Shown here piece by piece: positions 15,259-24,440 of a stretch of 64,000 nucleotides of DNA (position 1 is the stretch's first letter; each line of letters starts with the position of its first letter). Position numbers and translations under genes: made by a program. Under the pieces are notes generated by a model. It made no database searches. It was not told the DNA's origin and saw only the letters and a program-made list of their open reading frames with translations. Source of the stretch: Pedobacter steynii. Lineage in GTDB: Bacteria; Bacteroidota; Bacteroidia; Sphingobacteriales; Sphingobacteriaceae. The stretch lies in contig NZ_FNGY01000001.1 of NCBI RefSeq assembly GCF_900103665.1, positions 806,001-870,000 on the forward strand. Reading direction: 5' to 3'.

Positions 15259-17604
15259 CTACTCCTGCACAATCCCGACCCTCAGTGCTTTCAATCCACT
15301 CAGACCCTGAACGTCCTCGAGGTAGAGTTCTTCCAGTTCCGGATGAAGGACCCCGGTTTCCTGCAGGTATTGTATAAAAGGAAGGTAATCTTCCACATCT
15401 TTCTTGCTAAAATAGATGATCGCCAGTTTACCCGGTTGTGTTAAGCGCTCTCCTGTTTCACTGATCAATACCTTGTCAATTCGCTTTTTGATCATTTGAT
15501 ACCTGATGTTATAGGCACCCTCTACGTCGAATTTACGCTCATCCGAACGGAAGCTGATGTCGATGGTCTGGTTGTGTACAAAGATCAGTTGTGTGGTTTC
15601 CAGTTTCTTTGGCATGCCCGGCAGGAGGGAATGGGTCAGTTTTGCTATGGCCGCCATAGAAGAGAGCTGCCAAAGGCGTAAGTTTTTAAGGTGAAAATGG
15701 TTAAACGGTTTTTCCGGAGCGATAGACTGACCAATATAAATGTCGTATTCTACGCCATCCGTTCTGAATTTCTCAAAATAGCAGGGATAAGACTGTTGCA
15801 GTTTTTCCTTTTCTGCCTCAAAATAATTGTTCACGGCATTGTTAATCATCTGCATAGACACTTCCAGCGCATACCTGTTTTTATGGGCTTCCCCGTCTGT
15901 CTTTACAGAACGGTCCAGGAAATGATGAACCACTTTCTGCGTTTTTGCATCCTGCAGGGAAAGGTGACGGAGGTAATCGACCATTTCTATTTTAAGAAAA
16001 TTGTTCAGATTGTTTTCTTCTGTCGTATTCCAATGTTCATCATTTAATGCAGACTGCCATTTTTTACAGTTAAAAATCATCTCCTCCATGAGGGAAGAGC
16101 TGTGACTCAGCGTTAGAGACTGTAACGTTTCAGAAAGGAGGTTCAGGTGGTGTTCCAGATCCGCTTTACTGGCAATATTTCTTTCTATCGTCGAATTTCT
16201 AATGTCTATGGCGCCATACAGCGGATATACGGCATTAAAATAAATAGACTCTGTTCTTTCCGGAAGATGTTTCTTTTTATTGTGGAGGTAATGCCAGGCT
16301 ACTTCATTGAACTTCCACTGTACGGAAGGCTGAATGGAAGTGAACTTTTCCTTAATGATATTTTCTATTTCAAGGTTAAACTCATTGATGTAAACCTGCA
16401 GCAACTGGGCAATCGGCGGAATGGCTGGTTCCAGGCGGGCCAGGGCAGATTCATTGAACAATTCACCTTCATAGGTATGCATCGCCAATACACCTACAAG
16501 GGTTTGATTGAAAAATAGAGGAATCAGGGCCAGTGACCTGATTCCTAATTCAATAAAGCTCTCCAGGAAAGCAAACTGTTTCAGGCTCTCTCTGGTAATG
16601 TCCGGAGAGAAAAAGGAATTCGGGTTGGCAATATAAGAAGAGGCCAATTGTTGAAATGCATCGGGAGTAAGCCTTTTTTCGCCCCATACAGAAAATAAAA
16701 CCCCGGTACCACCTTTTTCATAGCCATACACGGGCTTGTTATTGACCCTGACAAATGGAAAGAAATCAAACTCGATCCGGTTGTTTTGCAGCAGGCTTTT
16801 TAAGGATTGTATCACGACCTCATAACCACTGTCTTCCTGATCAGCATTACGGTTGAGCCGCATTTTGTTGATACTCTCCACAGCCATCTGAGCAGTTACA
16901 TCTCTTACGGTAAGTATGGAGATCCCGCGGAACTGAAAAATATCAAGGGGAAGAATGTTTACCAGCATCTCATAACCCATGCCTTCGCCAAGGTGTTCAT
17001 GGACCTCCCTGAAATCTAATTCCGGCAGTTCACCTTTTACCGTAACTTCTATAAAGTCTGTATTGACGATGACATGATAATAACTGAGTAAACCCGTTTC
17101 ATTATTAATTCTGGCGTGGTATTTTTCTTTTGGCAGGGGCACGTGAAAATCGTAGAGCCTGCCCAGGATGAAAGCATAAACATACCTCAGCCTTTCCTTA
17201 TTAAAATCTTCCTGGCTTCTTTGGTCATAATACTCCTCTTCGCCTTCCAGCTTGTTCTTTAACAGTTCATATAGGGAATCTGTTCCATAGAAGTTGATGG
17301 GTTGCAAGGGGAAGCACAGTCCCCAGGCAATAAATTTCTGGTCTTCCTGGACCGGAGAAAGGCAGGCGTACATGTATTCCAGCAAGAGCTCATATTCATG
17401 GATATTTTCCAGGGGAATGTCTTTTTCAGCGCCTTCCCGGTTTTCAAATTCCTTTAGCGCCTGCTGATAATAAGACTTTCTTACGGTCTTCTCTTTTGCA
17501 ATCCTCTTTCTTAGGTATTCCATAAAAGGTCTGAAAGAGAGCGCCACATCCGCCTCCAAAAGTTGTACTTTATTTCCGGAAAGGTCCAGGATGACTTTCT
17601 TCAT
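15259..17604 (-). CDS. Large GAF domain-containing protein
   Basis: A 781-residue soluble protein. A GAF-like region lies around residues 235-415, with LGIRSLALIPLFFNQTLVGV and VLAMHTYEGELFNESALARL as its best part. The N-terminal 230 residues and the C-terminal 350 residues have no domain I can name, and there is no kinase, cyclase or HTH motif, no signal peptide and no membrane segment. Similar GAF proteins without an output domain occur across Bacteroidota; their function is unknown. It starts 12 bases after the SRPBCC gene and is probably co-transcribed with it. Confidence 0.75.
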   Translation of the reverse strand: MKKVILDLSGNKVQLLEADVALSFRPFMEYLRKRIAKEKTVRKSYYQQALKEFENREGAEKDIPLENIHEYELLLEYMYACLSPVQEDQKFIAWGLCFPLQPINFYGTDSLYELLKNKLEGEEEYYDQRSQEDFNKERLRYVYAFILGRLYDFHVPLPKEKYHARINNETGLLSYYHVIVNTDFIEVTVKGELPELDFREVHEHLGEGMGYEMLVNILPLDIFQFRGISILTVRDVTAQMAVESINKMRLNRNADQEDSGYEVVIQSLKSLLQNNRIEFDFFPFVRVNNKPVYGYEKGGTGVLFSVWGEKRLTPDAFQQLASSYIANPNSFFSPDITRESLKQFAFLESFIELGIRSLALIPLFFNQTLVGVLAMHTYEGELFNESALARLEPAIPPIAQLLQVYINEFNLEIENIIKEKFTSIQPSVQWKFNEVAWHYLHNKKKHLPERTESIYFNAVYPLYGAIDIRNSTIERNIASKADLEHHLNLLSETLQSLTLSHSSSLMEEMIFNCKKWQSALNDEHWNTTEENNLNNFLKIEMVDYLRHLSLQDAKTQKVVHHFLDRSVKTDGEAHKNRYALEVSMQMINNAVNNYFEAEKEKLQQSYPCYFEKFRTDGVEYDIYIGQSIAPEKPFNHFHLKNLRLWQLSSMAAIAKLTHSLLPGMPKKLETTQLIFVHNQTIDISFRSDERKFDVEGAYNIRYQMIKKRIDKVLISETGERLTQPGKLAIIYFSKKDVEDYLPFIQYLQETGVLHPELEELYLEDVQGLSGLKALRVGIVQE

Positions 17605-17616
17605 GGTCCTAAGATA

Positions 17617-18156
17617 CTATTTTTCGAGAATCACTTTTAAATCATCCAATCCCTTTTGCAGGTCTTTGCCCAGCATACCTTCCATATCCACGCACAGTAA
17701 CATCAGGTTCATAGGGTATTTCATAGAACCTTTAAAGCCCCACTTTACCTTAGTCTGGGTTTCCGAAACGGATTCGGTGAGCATATAAGCATCATCATTC
17801 GCTTCAAAAGGCTCTTTAAAGCGAAGCTTCATGTCTATTCTTTCTCCTTCAACAATTTTAGCGATCTCCTGTTCTCCTTTTCCAACATTTTTATTGTTGC
17901 TGCTCCAGGCAGCGACAAAACCTACAGTTCCATCAGTTCCTTTATATTCTTTTTTTGCTGCAGGATCCCGCTTCAGCCATACGCTGTACAAATCCTGGTT
18001 TTTCAGCAATTTGATATAATCAAAGACCTGGGTTTTAGGTTTGTTAATGGTGATCTCCCGCTCTACAGCATATTCCTTTTTAACAAATAAGGCAACAATC
18101 AGCAAAACTGCGATGATCAGTACGATCCCGCCTACGATTACTCTTAAGATTTTCAT
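17617..18156 (-). CDS. Membrane-anchored SRPBCC (polyketide cyclase-like) protein
   Basis: A 179-residue protein with one N-terminal membrane anchor (IVGGIVLIIAVLLIVALFV) followed by an SRPBCC/START-like domain, about residues 30-179: YAVEREITINKPKTQVFDYI, GKGEQEIAKIVEGERIDM and the late DMEGMLGKDLQKGLDDLK helix. Such domains bind hydrophobic ligands. The domain should lie on the periplasmic face. It precedes the GAF protein gene by 12 bases. No specific ligand can be assigned. Confidence 0.85.
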   Translation of the reverse strand: MKILRVIVGGIVLIIAVLLIVALFVKKEYAVEREITINKPKTQVFDYIKLLKNQDLYSVWLKRDPAAKKEYKGTDGTVGFVAAWSSNNKNVGKGEQEIAKIVEGERIDMKLRFKEPFEANDDAYMLTESVSETQTKVKWGFKGSMKYPMNLMLLCVDMEGMLGKDLQKGLDDLKVILEK

Positions 18157-18249
18157 TGTTTTTCTGGTTTAGTGGTGGTTAGTATAAGTTGTTTGTTACT
18201 ACTAAATTACATCGCTATTTTTGAAAAACAATGAGATCATCACTGTTTT

Positions 18250-19389
18250 TTACCGGTCGCTGCGCTCGTCCATATTTAAGTCGGTATCAAAAGGGCTTTT
18301 GGTAAAGGGATACACGGATTGTCTGACAAAACCTTTTGGGTATTGTGCTTCATGTACTCCTGTACCCGCTGGCCATTTCTTTCCAGGCAGATAGTAAGTG
18401 CCAAACATCCAGTCGATAAAAGGGAAGATGGAAGCGAAATTATGGCCATAATACTTAGGATCTTCGCAATGGTGCCAATGGTGGTATTGCGGAGTGGTGA
18501 AAATGTATTTCAACGGCCCGAAATTTACCCGTGTATTCGCATGGATCAGTACCGCATGTATAGCAATAAAAATGATGTATACATTGAAAACAGTGGTGGA
18601 GAATCCAAAAATGTACAAAGGGATGAAGGTCATTGCCCTGGTAAAAAAAATATCCATAAAATGAGTCCTGCTACCCGCCAGCCAGTCCATACTTTTTGTC
18701 GAATGGTGGATGGAATGGAAGCGCCAAAGGTACACGCGGGTATGAAAAAAGCGGTGCGCCCAATATTGAAAAAGATCTGTGGTAAAGAAAGCCAGAAACA
18801 AAGCCGCGATAAAGGGAAGTCCCTGTACCCATAAGTGCAGCTGTTCCAGGCCGATCCAGCCAAAGAATAAGACTGCAGGTTTTTGAGTTACAATCCCAAA
18901 GAACTGAATAAACAAATGGCTGATGACGAAGTACATCAGATCGGTTCTCCATTCTTCATGAAACTTGGTTTGCGACTTGTTCTTTGGGAAAAAGAGCTCC
19001 AGGGGGATAAAAATAGCCGTCATCAGCAAAAGATCCAGAATCATCCAGTCCAGCCCGAAATGCCAGTTGGTTTTTTCTACACTGCGCCCTTCAACGGTAA
19101 ATGCACCGAGAATAATAGCAACCGCTGCTATTGAAGTACCTATTAATGCCCATTTGATTCTTTTACTTAATATGAGACTCAGGACGGCAAAAAAGAAAGA
19201 AGTAATCATCCCCACAGTCATCATCATTTCTACCACTTCTTCGGTATAGATTTCACGAAATTCAGGAGTGGTCAGTTGCTCAGGATATCGGAAGCAGAAA
19301 ATCCCTAAGAGGGCAAGAATGGATAAAAAGATGGAGATATACCCACTAATCTGGCCCTGGCCAACTTTTAAGCGCTTATTTGGTGACAT
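18250..19389 (-). CDS. Sterol desaturase / fatty acid hydroxylase family protein
   Basis: A 379-residue membrane protein with about seven hydrophobic segments. The histidine boxes that hold the di-iron centre are visible: WAHRFFHTRVYLWRFHSIHHS (boxes HRFFH and HSIHH), HAVLIH with HANTRV, and QYHHWHHCED near residue 325. The superfamily hydroxylates or desaturates lipids with O2. The N-terminal 130 residues add four membrane spans not present in the minimal family. It is divergent from the DoxX gene across 252 bases. Lipid substrate unknown. Confidence 0.9.
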   Translation of the reverse strand: MSPNKRLKVGQGQISGYISIFLSILALLGIFCFRYPEQLTTPEFREIYTEEVVEMMMTVGMITSFFFAVLSLILSKRIKWALIGTSIAAVAIILGAFTVEGRSVEKTNWHFGLDWMILDLLLMTAIFIPLELFFPKNKSQTKFHEEWRTDLMYFVISHLFIQFFGIVTQKPAVLFFGWIGLEQLHLWVQGLPFIAALFLAFFTTDLFQYWAHRFFHTRVYLWRFHSIHHSTKSMDWLAGSRTHFMDIFFTRAMTFIPLYIFGFSTTVFNVYIIFIAIHAVLIHANTRVNFGPLKYIFTTPQYHHWHHCEDPKYYGHNFASIFPFIDWMFGTYYLPGKKWPAGTGVHEAQYPKGFVRQSVYPFTKSPFDTDLNMDERSDR

Positions 19390-19641
19390 AGTATAACTAT
19401 TCTGTAAAAAATTAATAACCGAAATTCCGGTACTGAAAAGATTTAAATATTTTCCCGTAACGAATTAAGGTTAAATTCCGTTATAAAACAAGCACCCGGG
19501 TATTAAAAAAGGTTTTTCTATTATACCGGGTTAGGACAAACGAGCAGGATTAACATCCCGGGACAACTAAAGAAGGTTACTGTACTATTGCAAATGCGAA
19601 GGCTAATCGACAAATTTGAGTAGATCTACTTTAATTTATTT

Positions 19642-20034
19642 ATGAAAAATTTTCCTTTTATAAGCTTGTCCAACAGCCTGGTGTTGTTGCGACTTTCCGT
19701 GGCCTTCATCTTTCTTGCCCATGCCATTATTCGTGTGACCGGAGGAACGGTAGTCCGGTTTGGCGAATACTTAAATAACAAAGGCTTTGTTTACGGAACG
19801 CCATTGGTTTGGGGCCTTACCGTTTATGAAGTCATCGGAGGAGTCCTGCTGGCTTTTGGAATATTTACCAAATGGCTATCGGCAGGATTTATTGGGATCA
19901 TTGCGCTTGGAATTGTGACCATTCATCTCGAAAACGGTTGGTTTGTAGGAGAGCATGGGGCCGGAGGTTGCGAATATAGTTTTCTGTTGATCATTGCATT
20001 GATCGTGATTGCTGCTGCGGATAATAAGAAATAA
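19642..20034 (+). CDS. DoxX family membrane protein
   Basis: A 130-residue protein with four membrane helices and the DoxX pattern: LLRLSVAFIFLAHAIIR at residues 16-32, a VYEVIGGVLLAFGIFTKW segment in the middle and a C-terminal hydrophobic helix followed by AADNKK. DoxX proteins are small inner-membrane proteins, linked in some bacteria to oxidoreductase complexes, but most are uncharacterised. It is 44 bases upstream of the nicotinate phosphoribosyltransferase gene. The 252 bases before it hold no gene, only an imperfect inverted repeat at 19494-19531. Confidence 0.85.
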   Translation: MKNFPFISLSNSLVLLRLSVAFIFLAHAIIRVTGGTVVRFGEYLNNKGFVYGTPLVWGLTVYEVIGGVLLAFGIFTKWLSAGFIGIIALGIVTIHLENGWFVGEHGAGGCEYSFLLIIALIVIAAADNKK

Positions 20035-20078
20035 AACAAAAACCTGCTTTTTGGAATAAACTTTGCCGGCAGCTAAGT

Positions 20079-21260
20079 ATGCAACTAAACCCAAGGGTAA
20101 CGCTTTCTTCCATTCTGGATAACGACTTCTACAAGATCACCATGCAACAAGGTGTGGTCCGCTTATTTCCTGCTGCAAATGCGCGTTATAAGTTCATCAA
20201 CCGCGGTAAACATTCCTTTCCACCAGGATTTTCGGAGGCCCTGCGGGTAGCGGTTGATCAAATGGCTTTACTGAAACTTAGTCGCGAGGAAAAACATTTC
20301 CTGCAGGTCAACTGTCCATATCTGGATCCTGTATATCTGGATTTTTTAGAAGGCTACCGGTATAAACCGGAGGAAGTACATATCGAACAGCATGGCGACC
20401 AGCTGGAGGTTCAGGTGGAGGGACTTTGGTATCGGACCATTCTATGGGAAGTTCCCCTCATGTCGCTGATCTGTGAACTGTTTTACGTCCTGACTGGCGC
20501 AGAAAGAATCAGCAATGAAGAAGTCGTGGAAGTTACCCGTAAAAAAATAGCTGGTTTAAGGGATTTAGGTGTCACTGTAGCCGAGTTTGGAACCCGCCGG
20601 AGGTATTCATATCAGGTCCAGCGCCTGGTCTTACAATCCCTGACCCAGTATGGGGCTGGTTCATTTATCGGAACGAGTAATGTCCACATGGCCATGCTTC
20701 ATCAAACGAAACCTATCGGAACGCATGCCCATGAATGGTTCATGTTTCATGCAGCGAGATATGGTTTTAAAATGGCCAATGCCATGGGGCTGGAGCATTG
20801 GGTAAATGTTTACCGTGGAGATCTGGGCATCGCCTTATCCGATACCTATACCACTGAAGTTTTCTTTAAGCAATTTGATAAGATGTTCTCCAAACTTTTC
20901 GATGGCGTGAGGCACGACAGTGGCGATCCGCTGCTTTTTGCCGATAAAGTGATCAGCCATTATCAAAATATGGGCATAGACCCTAGATCGAAAACCATTA
21001 TTTTTTCTGATGGTTTAAATTATGAAAAAGTGGCCCGCATTGCAGGCCACTGTAGAGATCGAATAGGAATGTCTTTTGGAATAGGAACGAACCTCACCAA
21101 TGATGCCGGACCCGATCCGATGAATATCGTCATAAAAATGACTGAAGCACGTCCTAAAGACGGGGAATGGACAGAAGTGGTGAAGCTCTCCGACGAACAC
21201 GGAAAATATACCGGAACGGAAAGAATGATCAATCTCGCAAAGACTATTCTTCAGATTTAG
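20079..21260 (+). CDS. pncB: Nicotinate phosphoribosyltransferase
   Basis: A 393-residue enzyme that makes nicotinate mononucleotide from nicotinate and PRPP for NAD salvage. Visible signatures: ILDNDFYKITMQQGVVRLFP at the start, EFGTRRRYSYQVQ, the region GTSNVHMAML followed by PIGTHAHEWFMFHA (about residues 205-225, containing the regulatory His), and VRHDSGDP. Length is normal for PncB. The end overlaps the 3' end of the DUF695-RraB gene on the opposite strand by 17 bases, so the two transcripts must overlap. Confidence 0.95.
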   Translation: MQLNPRVTLSSILDNDFYKITMQQGVVRLFPAANARYKFINRGKHSFPPGFSEALRVAVDQMALLKLSREEKHFLQVNCPYLDPVYLDFLEGYRYKPEEVHIEQHGDQLEVQVEGLWYRTILWEVPLMSLICELFYVLTGAERISNEEVVEVTRKKIAGLRDLGVTVAEFGTRRRYSYQVQRLVLQSLTQYGAGSFIGTSNVHMAMLHQTKPIGTHAHEWFMFHAARYGFKMANAMGLEHWVNVYRGDLGIALSDTYTTEVFFKQFDKMFSKLFDGVRHDSGDPLLFADKVISHYQNMGIDPRSKTIIFSDGLNYEKVARIAGHCRDRIGMSFGIGTNLTNDAGPDPMNIVIKMTEARPKDGEWTEVVKLSDEHGKYTGTERMINLAKTILQI

Positions 21261-22026
21261 CGACAGGACAACCCCAGCCATCATAAAAGCCTTTGTGCTT
21301 TTCTGCCGTTTCGACTAATTCCCATACATAGTTGTTTACTTCATGTGGGAGTACGGTGTTTTTTCTGGAGATGTTAAGTACATAGGGAAAATCTTCACGG
21401 TCATGTTTATCCTGAGATAAAACCCTGAATCCGGAAGCATTAACCTCCTGGGTAAATGTGTTCAGGTCCTGTTCGGAATTGAAATAAATCCAGTGGTCTA
21501 CTTCACGCTCGAGCTCAAATACATCACCGCTCTGTTGCAACTGTCTCAGTACCTTTCCATTCTGTATACATTTGTATTCGTAGTGATTAGGATAGAGGAA
21601 TTCAAAATAGGTTTTCCAGTCCTGCTCTTCAGAACTATCCGTTGCATACTGGTATTGAGGGAAATTCATCATGGCCTGTTGAACCAGACTTTCATATCCT
21701 TCATTTGTTGGTGCATAGAAGAACAGTTCCAGCTTTCCGTCAGATTTTAAAGCCGCGGTAAACAGGGCATTTATCCCGGTTAAGGCCGCATCTATCGCAT
21801 CTTCAATATCACAAATTGTTTGGAACTCCTCGTTGGTGGTAAATCCATTCTGATCTGGCTTCTGGAACTTTATACCACACCACAGCAGTTTTGAGAGGCC
21901 TGGGATAGGGGCGATCTGGTTTAAGGCAAGGTTTAGACGGATAGAAGCCGGAAGGTCGTTTACACGGCTGAAATAGCTATCCCAGTCCATAGGAATTTCT
22001 TTTAAGTCTGTCGTGGTATTGCTCAT
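21244..22026 (-). CDS. DUF695-RraB fusion protein
   Basis: A 260-residue protein with two parts. The N-terminal part (about residues 10-150) looks like DUF695: MDWDSYFSRVNDLPASIRLN, with LFFYAPTNEGYESLVQQAM later. The C-terminal part (about 155-260) resembles RraB, regulator of ribonuclease activity B: FELEREVDHWIYFNSEQDL, then DREDFPYVLNISR and GFYDGWGCPVAK. RraB inhibits RNase E in gamma-proteobacteria, so a role in RNA turnover is possible but not shown in Bacteroidota. Its 3' end overlaps pncB by 17 bases, tail to tail. Confidence 0.82.
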   Translation of the reverse strand: MSNTTTDLKEIPMDWDSYFSRVNDLPASIRLNLALNQIAPIPGLSKLLWCGIKFQKPDQNGFTTNEEFQTICDIEDAIDAALTGINALFTAALKSDGKLELFFYAPTNEGYESLVQQAMMNFPQYQYATDSSEEQDWKTYFEFLYPNHYEYKCIQNGKVLRQLQQSGDVFELEREVDHWIYFNSEQDLNTFTQEVNASGFRVLSQDKHDREDFPYVLNISRKNTVLPHEVNNYVWELVETAEKHKGFYDGWGCPVAKSEE

Positions 22027-22140
22027 TTGTTTTTAATTATAGTTCAGGTAAATGTAGTATTATTGTGAGAAATAAAACAGTAACAATTATAAGAAAAAAA
22101 ATATTTATGCGTACTTAGCGCCTGGTATGAAGATCAATAA

Positions 22141-23166
22141 ATGGAAGGATTGAAAAAAAGGAATCCCTTAAAAACAAATATAATACTGCTGGTGCTGCTC
22201 GGTAGCTTAATTATGCTGACTCACATTTTGCATTTCGCATTTAGAAATACGATTGATCAGGCCGCGCTGCCAGTTCAATATGCCGCCTATCTGCCTTTAG
22301 ATTCTGGTGCTAAAACTGCGAAGCTCGAGCTAAAATTGTTATTCGGTGATCCCATGGATAGAAAAAAACTTTTTCCTCCGCTGATAGATCTGAAAACCAG
22401 GATGATCATGCTGCATGCCTTAAAGGAACAAACGAATTTCAGCGACGTCAATGTATATTACAGACTGGACAGTAATGGCAACCTGATGGATTCGCTACGC
22501 GTTGAGGACTACGACATCAGCTTAAACCGGGAATATATCATTCACCCTGATTATTATTACTCCTGGTTTCTGGATGGGAATCCCGAAAAGCAGGAATATT
22601 TGCCTGTAAATGAAGACTTAAAACTGGGGAATAAAGCTTTACAACAACGATACGAAGCGCTTCACAAGAAAGCAGCGCTTGTTCAGTTTTTTGGTTACCG
22701 GATGCTCTGGGGAAAAAACGGGGTTACTGAGGGAGTCAGGAGAAGGTTTTACGATACAAAGACGGACAAGGTCATCTTTTTAATTCAAAACAAATGGTAT
22801 GCTCTTTTTGGAAAAGACCTGGAAGGGATGCCTGGAGGAGAGAAAAAAACAACCCTGGATTCCATCAAAGCATTCAAGCTGGATCAGTTGGGCAAACCTA
22901 ATCCGTATCTGTATGTGGCCAATTTCCATAAGGAACGGAAAGGATACCAGGAATGGATCGGAACTGCTTATTTAAACCTGATGATGGGAAAAGATACTTT
23001 AAAACTGAGTACCGGAATGACGGTTAAAGAATCTGAGGGGCAAAATCCTTTAAATTATCTTCACCAGCTCCAGTATTTCAGGGATAAGACCATGTCTTTC
23101 CCGATCATCATCAACGAGGATTACCAATGTTATGTTTTAAGGCCAGGATCAATAAACAAATTATAA
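22141..23166 (+). CDS. Hypothetical single-pass membrane protein
   Basis: A 341-residue protein I do not recognise. One N-terminal membrane helix (IILLVLLGSLIMLTHILHFA, preceded by a Lys/Arg-rich start) anchors a mostly soluble domain that should be periplasmic. The soluble part is rich in Tyr, Lys and Asp, with no catalytic motif I can identify. It is followed after 3 bases by a second membrane protein gene, so the two probably form an operon ending at the hairpin near 23685. Confidence 0.7.
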   Translation: MEGLKKRNPLKTNIILLVLLGSLIMLTHILHFAFRNTIDQAALPVQYAAYLPLDSGAKTAKLELKLLFGDPMDRKKLFPPLIDLKTRMIMLHALKEQTNFSDVNVYYRLDSNGNLMDSLRVEDYDISLNREYIIHPDYYYSWFLDGNPEKQEYLPVNEDLKLGNKALQQRYEALHKKAALVQFFGYRMLWGKNGVTEGVRRRFYDTKTDKVIFLIQNKWYALFGKDLEGMPGGEKKTTLDSIKAFKLDQLGKPNPYLYVANFHKERKGYQEWIGTAYLNLMMGKDTLKLSTGMTVKESEGQNPLNYLHQLQYFRDKTMSFPIIINEDYQCYVLRPGSINKL

Positions 23167-23169
23167 AAA

Positions 23170-23607
23170 ATGATAAAGTCACAACGGTTATCAACCTCAA
23201 GAGTTTGTACGATTGCTTTATTGGTATCCCTGCTCGCAATCATTGTCTGCACGGCAAGTTCTGATTCGTTATACGCTTTGTTCTTTTTTGCCAGTTGCAG
23301 CCCCGGAGTATTTATTTTTACGATCGTATACTGCTATGTTCTTCTTGCTCTGGAGGCCCGTGGTTTTCTTTATCCCAATGTGTTTTTCCGGTTTATGACT
23401 CCTTTTCTATTCTTCAGTCTCGCGATGTGGGTGTTCTCTTACACCGAGTACGTGTCTGATTTTCAGCAGTATTCCGTATCGGAGTATCTGAATATTTATA
23501 TGGATTTCTCATTTGACTTCCTGCTTCCGATGGGCCTTTGTATGGCATTGGTTAGCATCATGCTTCCTCCTGTGAAAGAAGAAGAAAGGGTTTCAGTTGC
23601 TTCCTAA
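23170..23607 (+). CDS. Hypothetical four-helix membrane protein
   Basis: A 145-residue protein, almost all hydrophobic, with four predicted membrane helices (about residues 14-32, 35-57, 70-90, 108-135) and a short charged C-terminal tail (KEEERVSVAS). No family recognised. It begins 3 bases after the preceding gene and ends about 50 bases before a terminator, so it is probably the second and last gene of a two-gene operon. Confidence 0.65.
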   Translation: MIKSQRLSTSRVCTIALLVSLLAIIVCTASSDSLYALFFFASCSPGVFIFTIVYCYVLLALEARGFLYPNVFFRFMTPFLFFSLAMWVFSYTEYVSDFQQYSVSEYLNIYMDFSFDFLLPMGLCMALVSIMLPPVKEEERVSVAS

Positions 23608-23659
23608 AGCATTAAAAAATTCTTTTTTTTGTTTATTGCGATGGAAACTGGCAAAAAAA

Positions 23660-23692
23660 GCTGATCATTAACAGAAATGATCAGCCTTTTTT
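23660..23692 (+). terminator. Rho-independent terminator
   Basis: Perfect 10-bp stem GCTGATCATT / AATGATCAGC with a 6-base loop, preceded by seven A and followed by CTTTTTTGT. It could serve both the plus-strand membrane operon and the converging yjdM-like gene. Confidence 0.88.
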
Positions 23693-23796
23693 GTGATTTT
23701 TACCCGTACCCCCTCCAGGGGAATTTTCTAATATTGAATTTTCAGAGGCCGGTTTTCATTTATAATACTTCCTCTTTTCTCAAAAAAACGGAGTAA

Positions 23797-24378
23797 TTAA
23801 GCGCCTTGTTTTCTAGTATATTTAGTAAGGATCACAATGACCTGGCCCTCAATTTTACCTTCAATCTGATCGGTATTGTTTTCCACCAGGCGGATGTTTT
23901 TTACTACTGTTCCCATTTTCGCATTCAATGTAGAACCTTTTACATCTAAAGATTTGATTAAAACAATGGAATCTCCAGCTTGTAGTATAGCGCCGTTACA
24001 ATCTTTGTGAAACTCTGCTGCGGCACCATTTTCAAGACCTGCAGATTTTGCCCATTCTAATCTTTCTTCGTCCAGGTACATCATATCCAGGTTATCCATT
24101 GCCCAGCTCTCGTTGCTAAGACGGTTCAATAAACGCCAGGACACCACCTGTACGCCAGGAACTTCACTCCACATGCTTCCTGTTAAACAAGCCCAATGTT
24201 TGCTGTCCAGTTCTTCTTTATTCTCAATCTGTGACAAACATTTACCGCAAACGATGATGCAGTTGTCCTCATTGCTCTTTGACTGCGGAGGTACTTCATA
24301 TACGCTAATCGTATCTTCGGATTGGCACAATTCACATTTGTTTTCGCTTCTCTGCAGCAATAGTTCTTCCAGTTTCAT
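23797..24378 (-). CDS. PhnA/YjdM family zinc-ribbon protein
   Basis: A 193-residue protein with an N-terminal zinc ribbon (CELCQSED and CGKC, residues 15-18 and 45-48) and a C-terminal PhnA domain: DCNGAILQAGDSIVLIKSL, DVKGSTLNAKMGTVVKNIRL and a final GQVIVILTKY. Family members are annotated for alkylphosphonate use because of an old gene-naming event, but E. coli YjdM is not needed for it. The true role is unknown. The middle (about residues 55-120) is extra compared with the 110-residue E. coli protein. Confidence 0.88.
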   Translation of the reverse strand: MKLEELLLQRSENKCELCQSEDTISVYEVPPQSKSNEDNCIIVCGKCLSQIENKEELDSKHWACLTGSMWSEVPGVQVVSWRLLNRLSNESWAMDNLDMMYLDEERLEWAKSAGLENGAAAEFHKDCNGAILQAGDSIVLIKSLDVKGSTLNAKMGTVVKNIRLVENNTDQIEGKIEGQVIVILTKYTRKQGA

Positions 24379-24440
24379 TTCCTAATATTATGTATCAAAG
24401 CGCGAAGATAATTATTTTAAGCGGTAAACCTTAAAACCAA

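Noticed and set aside
19494..19531. Imperfect inverted repeat ACCCGGGTAT / ATACCGGGT upstream of the DoxX gene
   Set aside because: One-base bulge and no gene end or T run to make it a terminator; may be chance.
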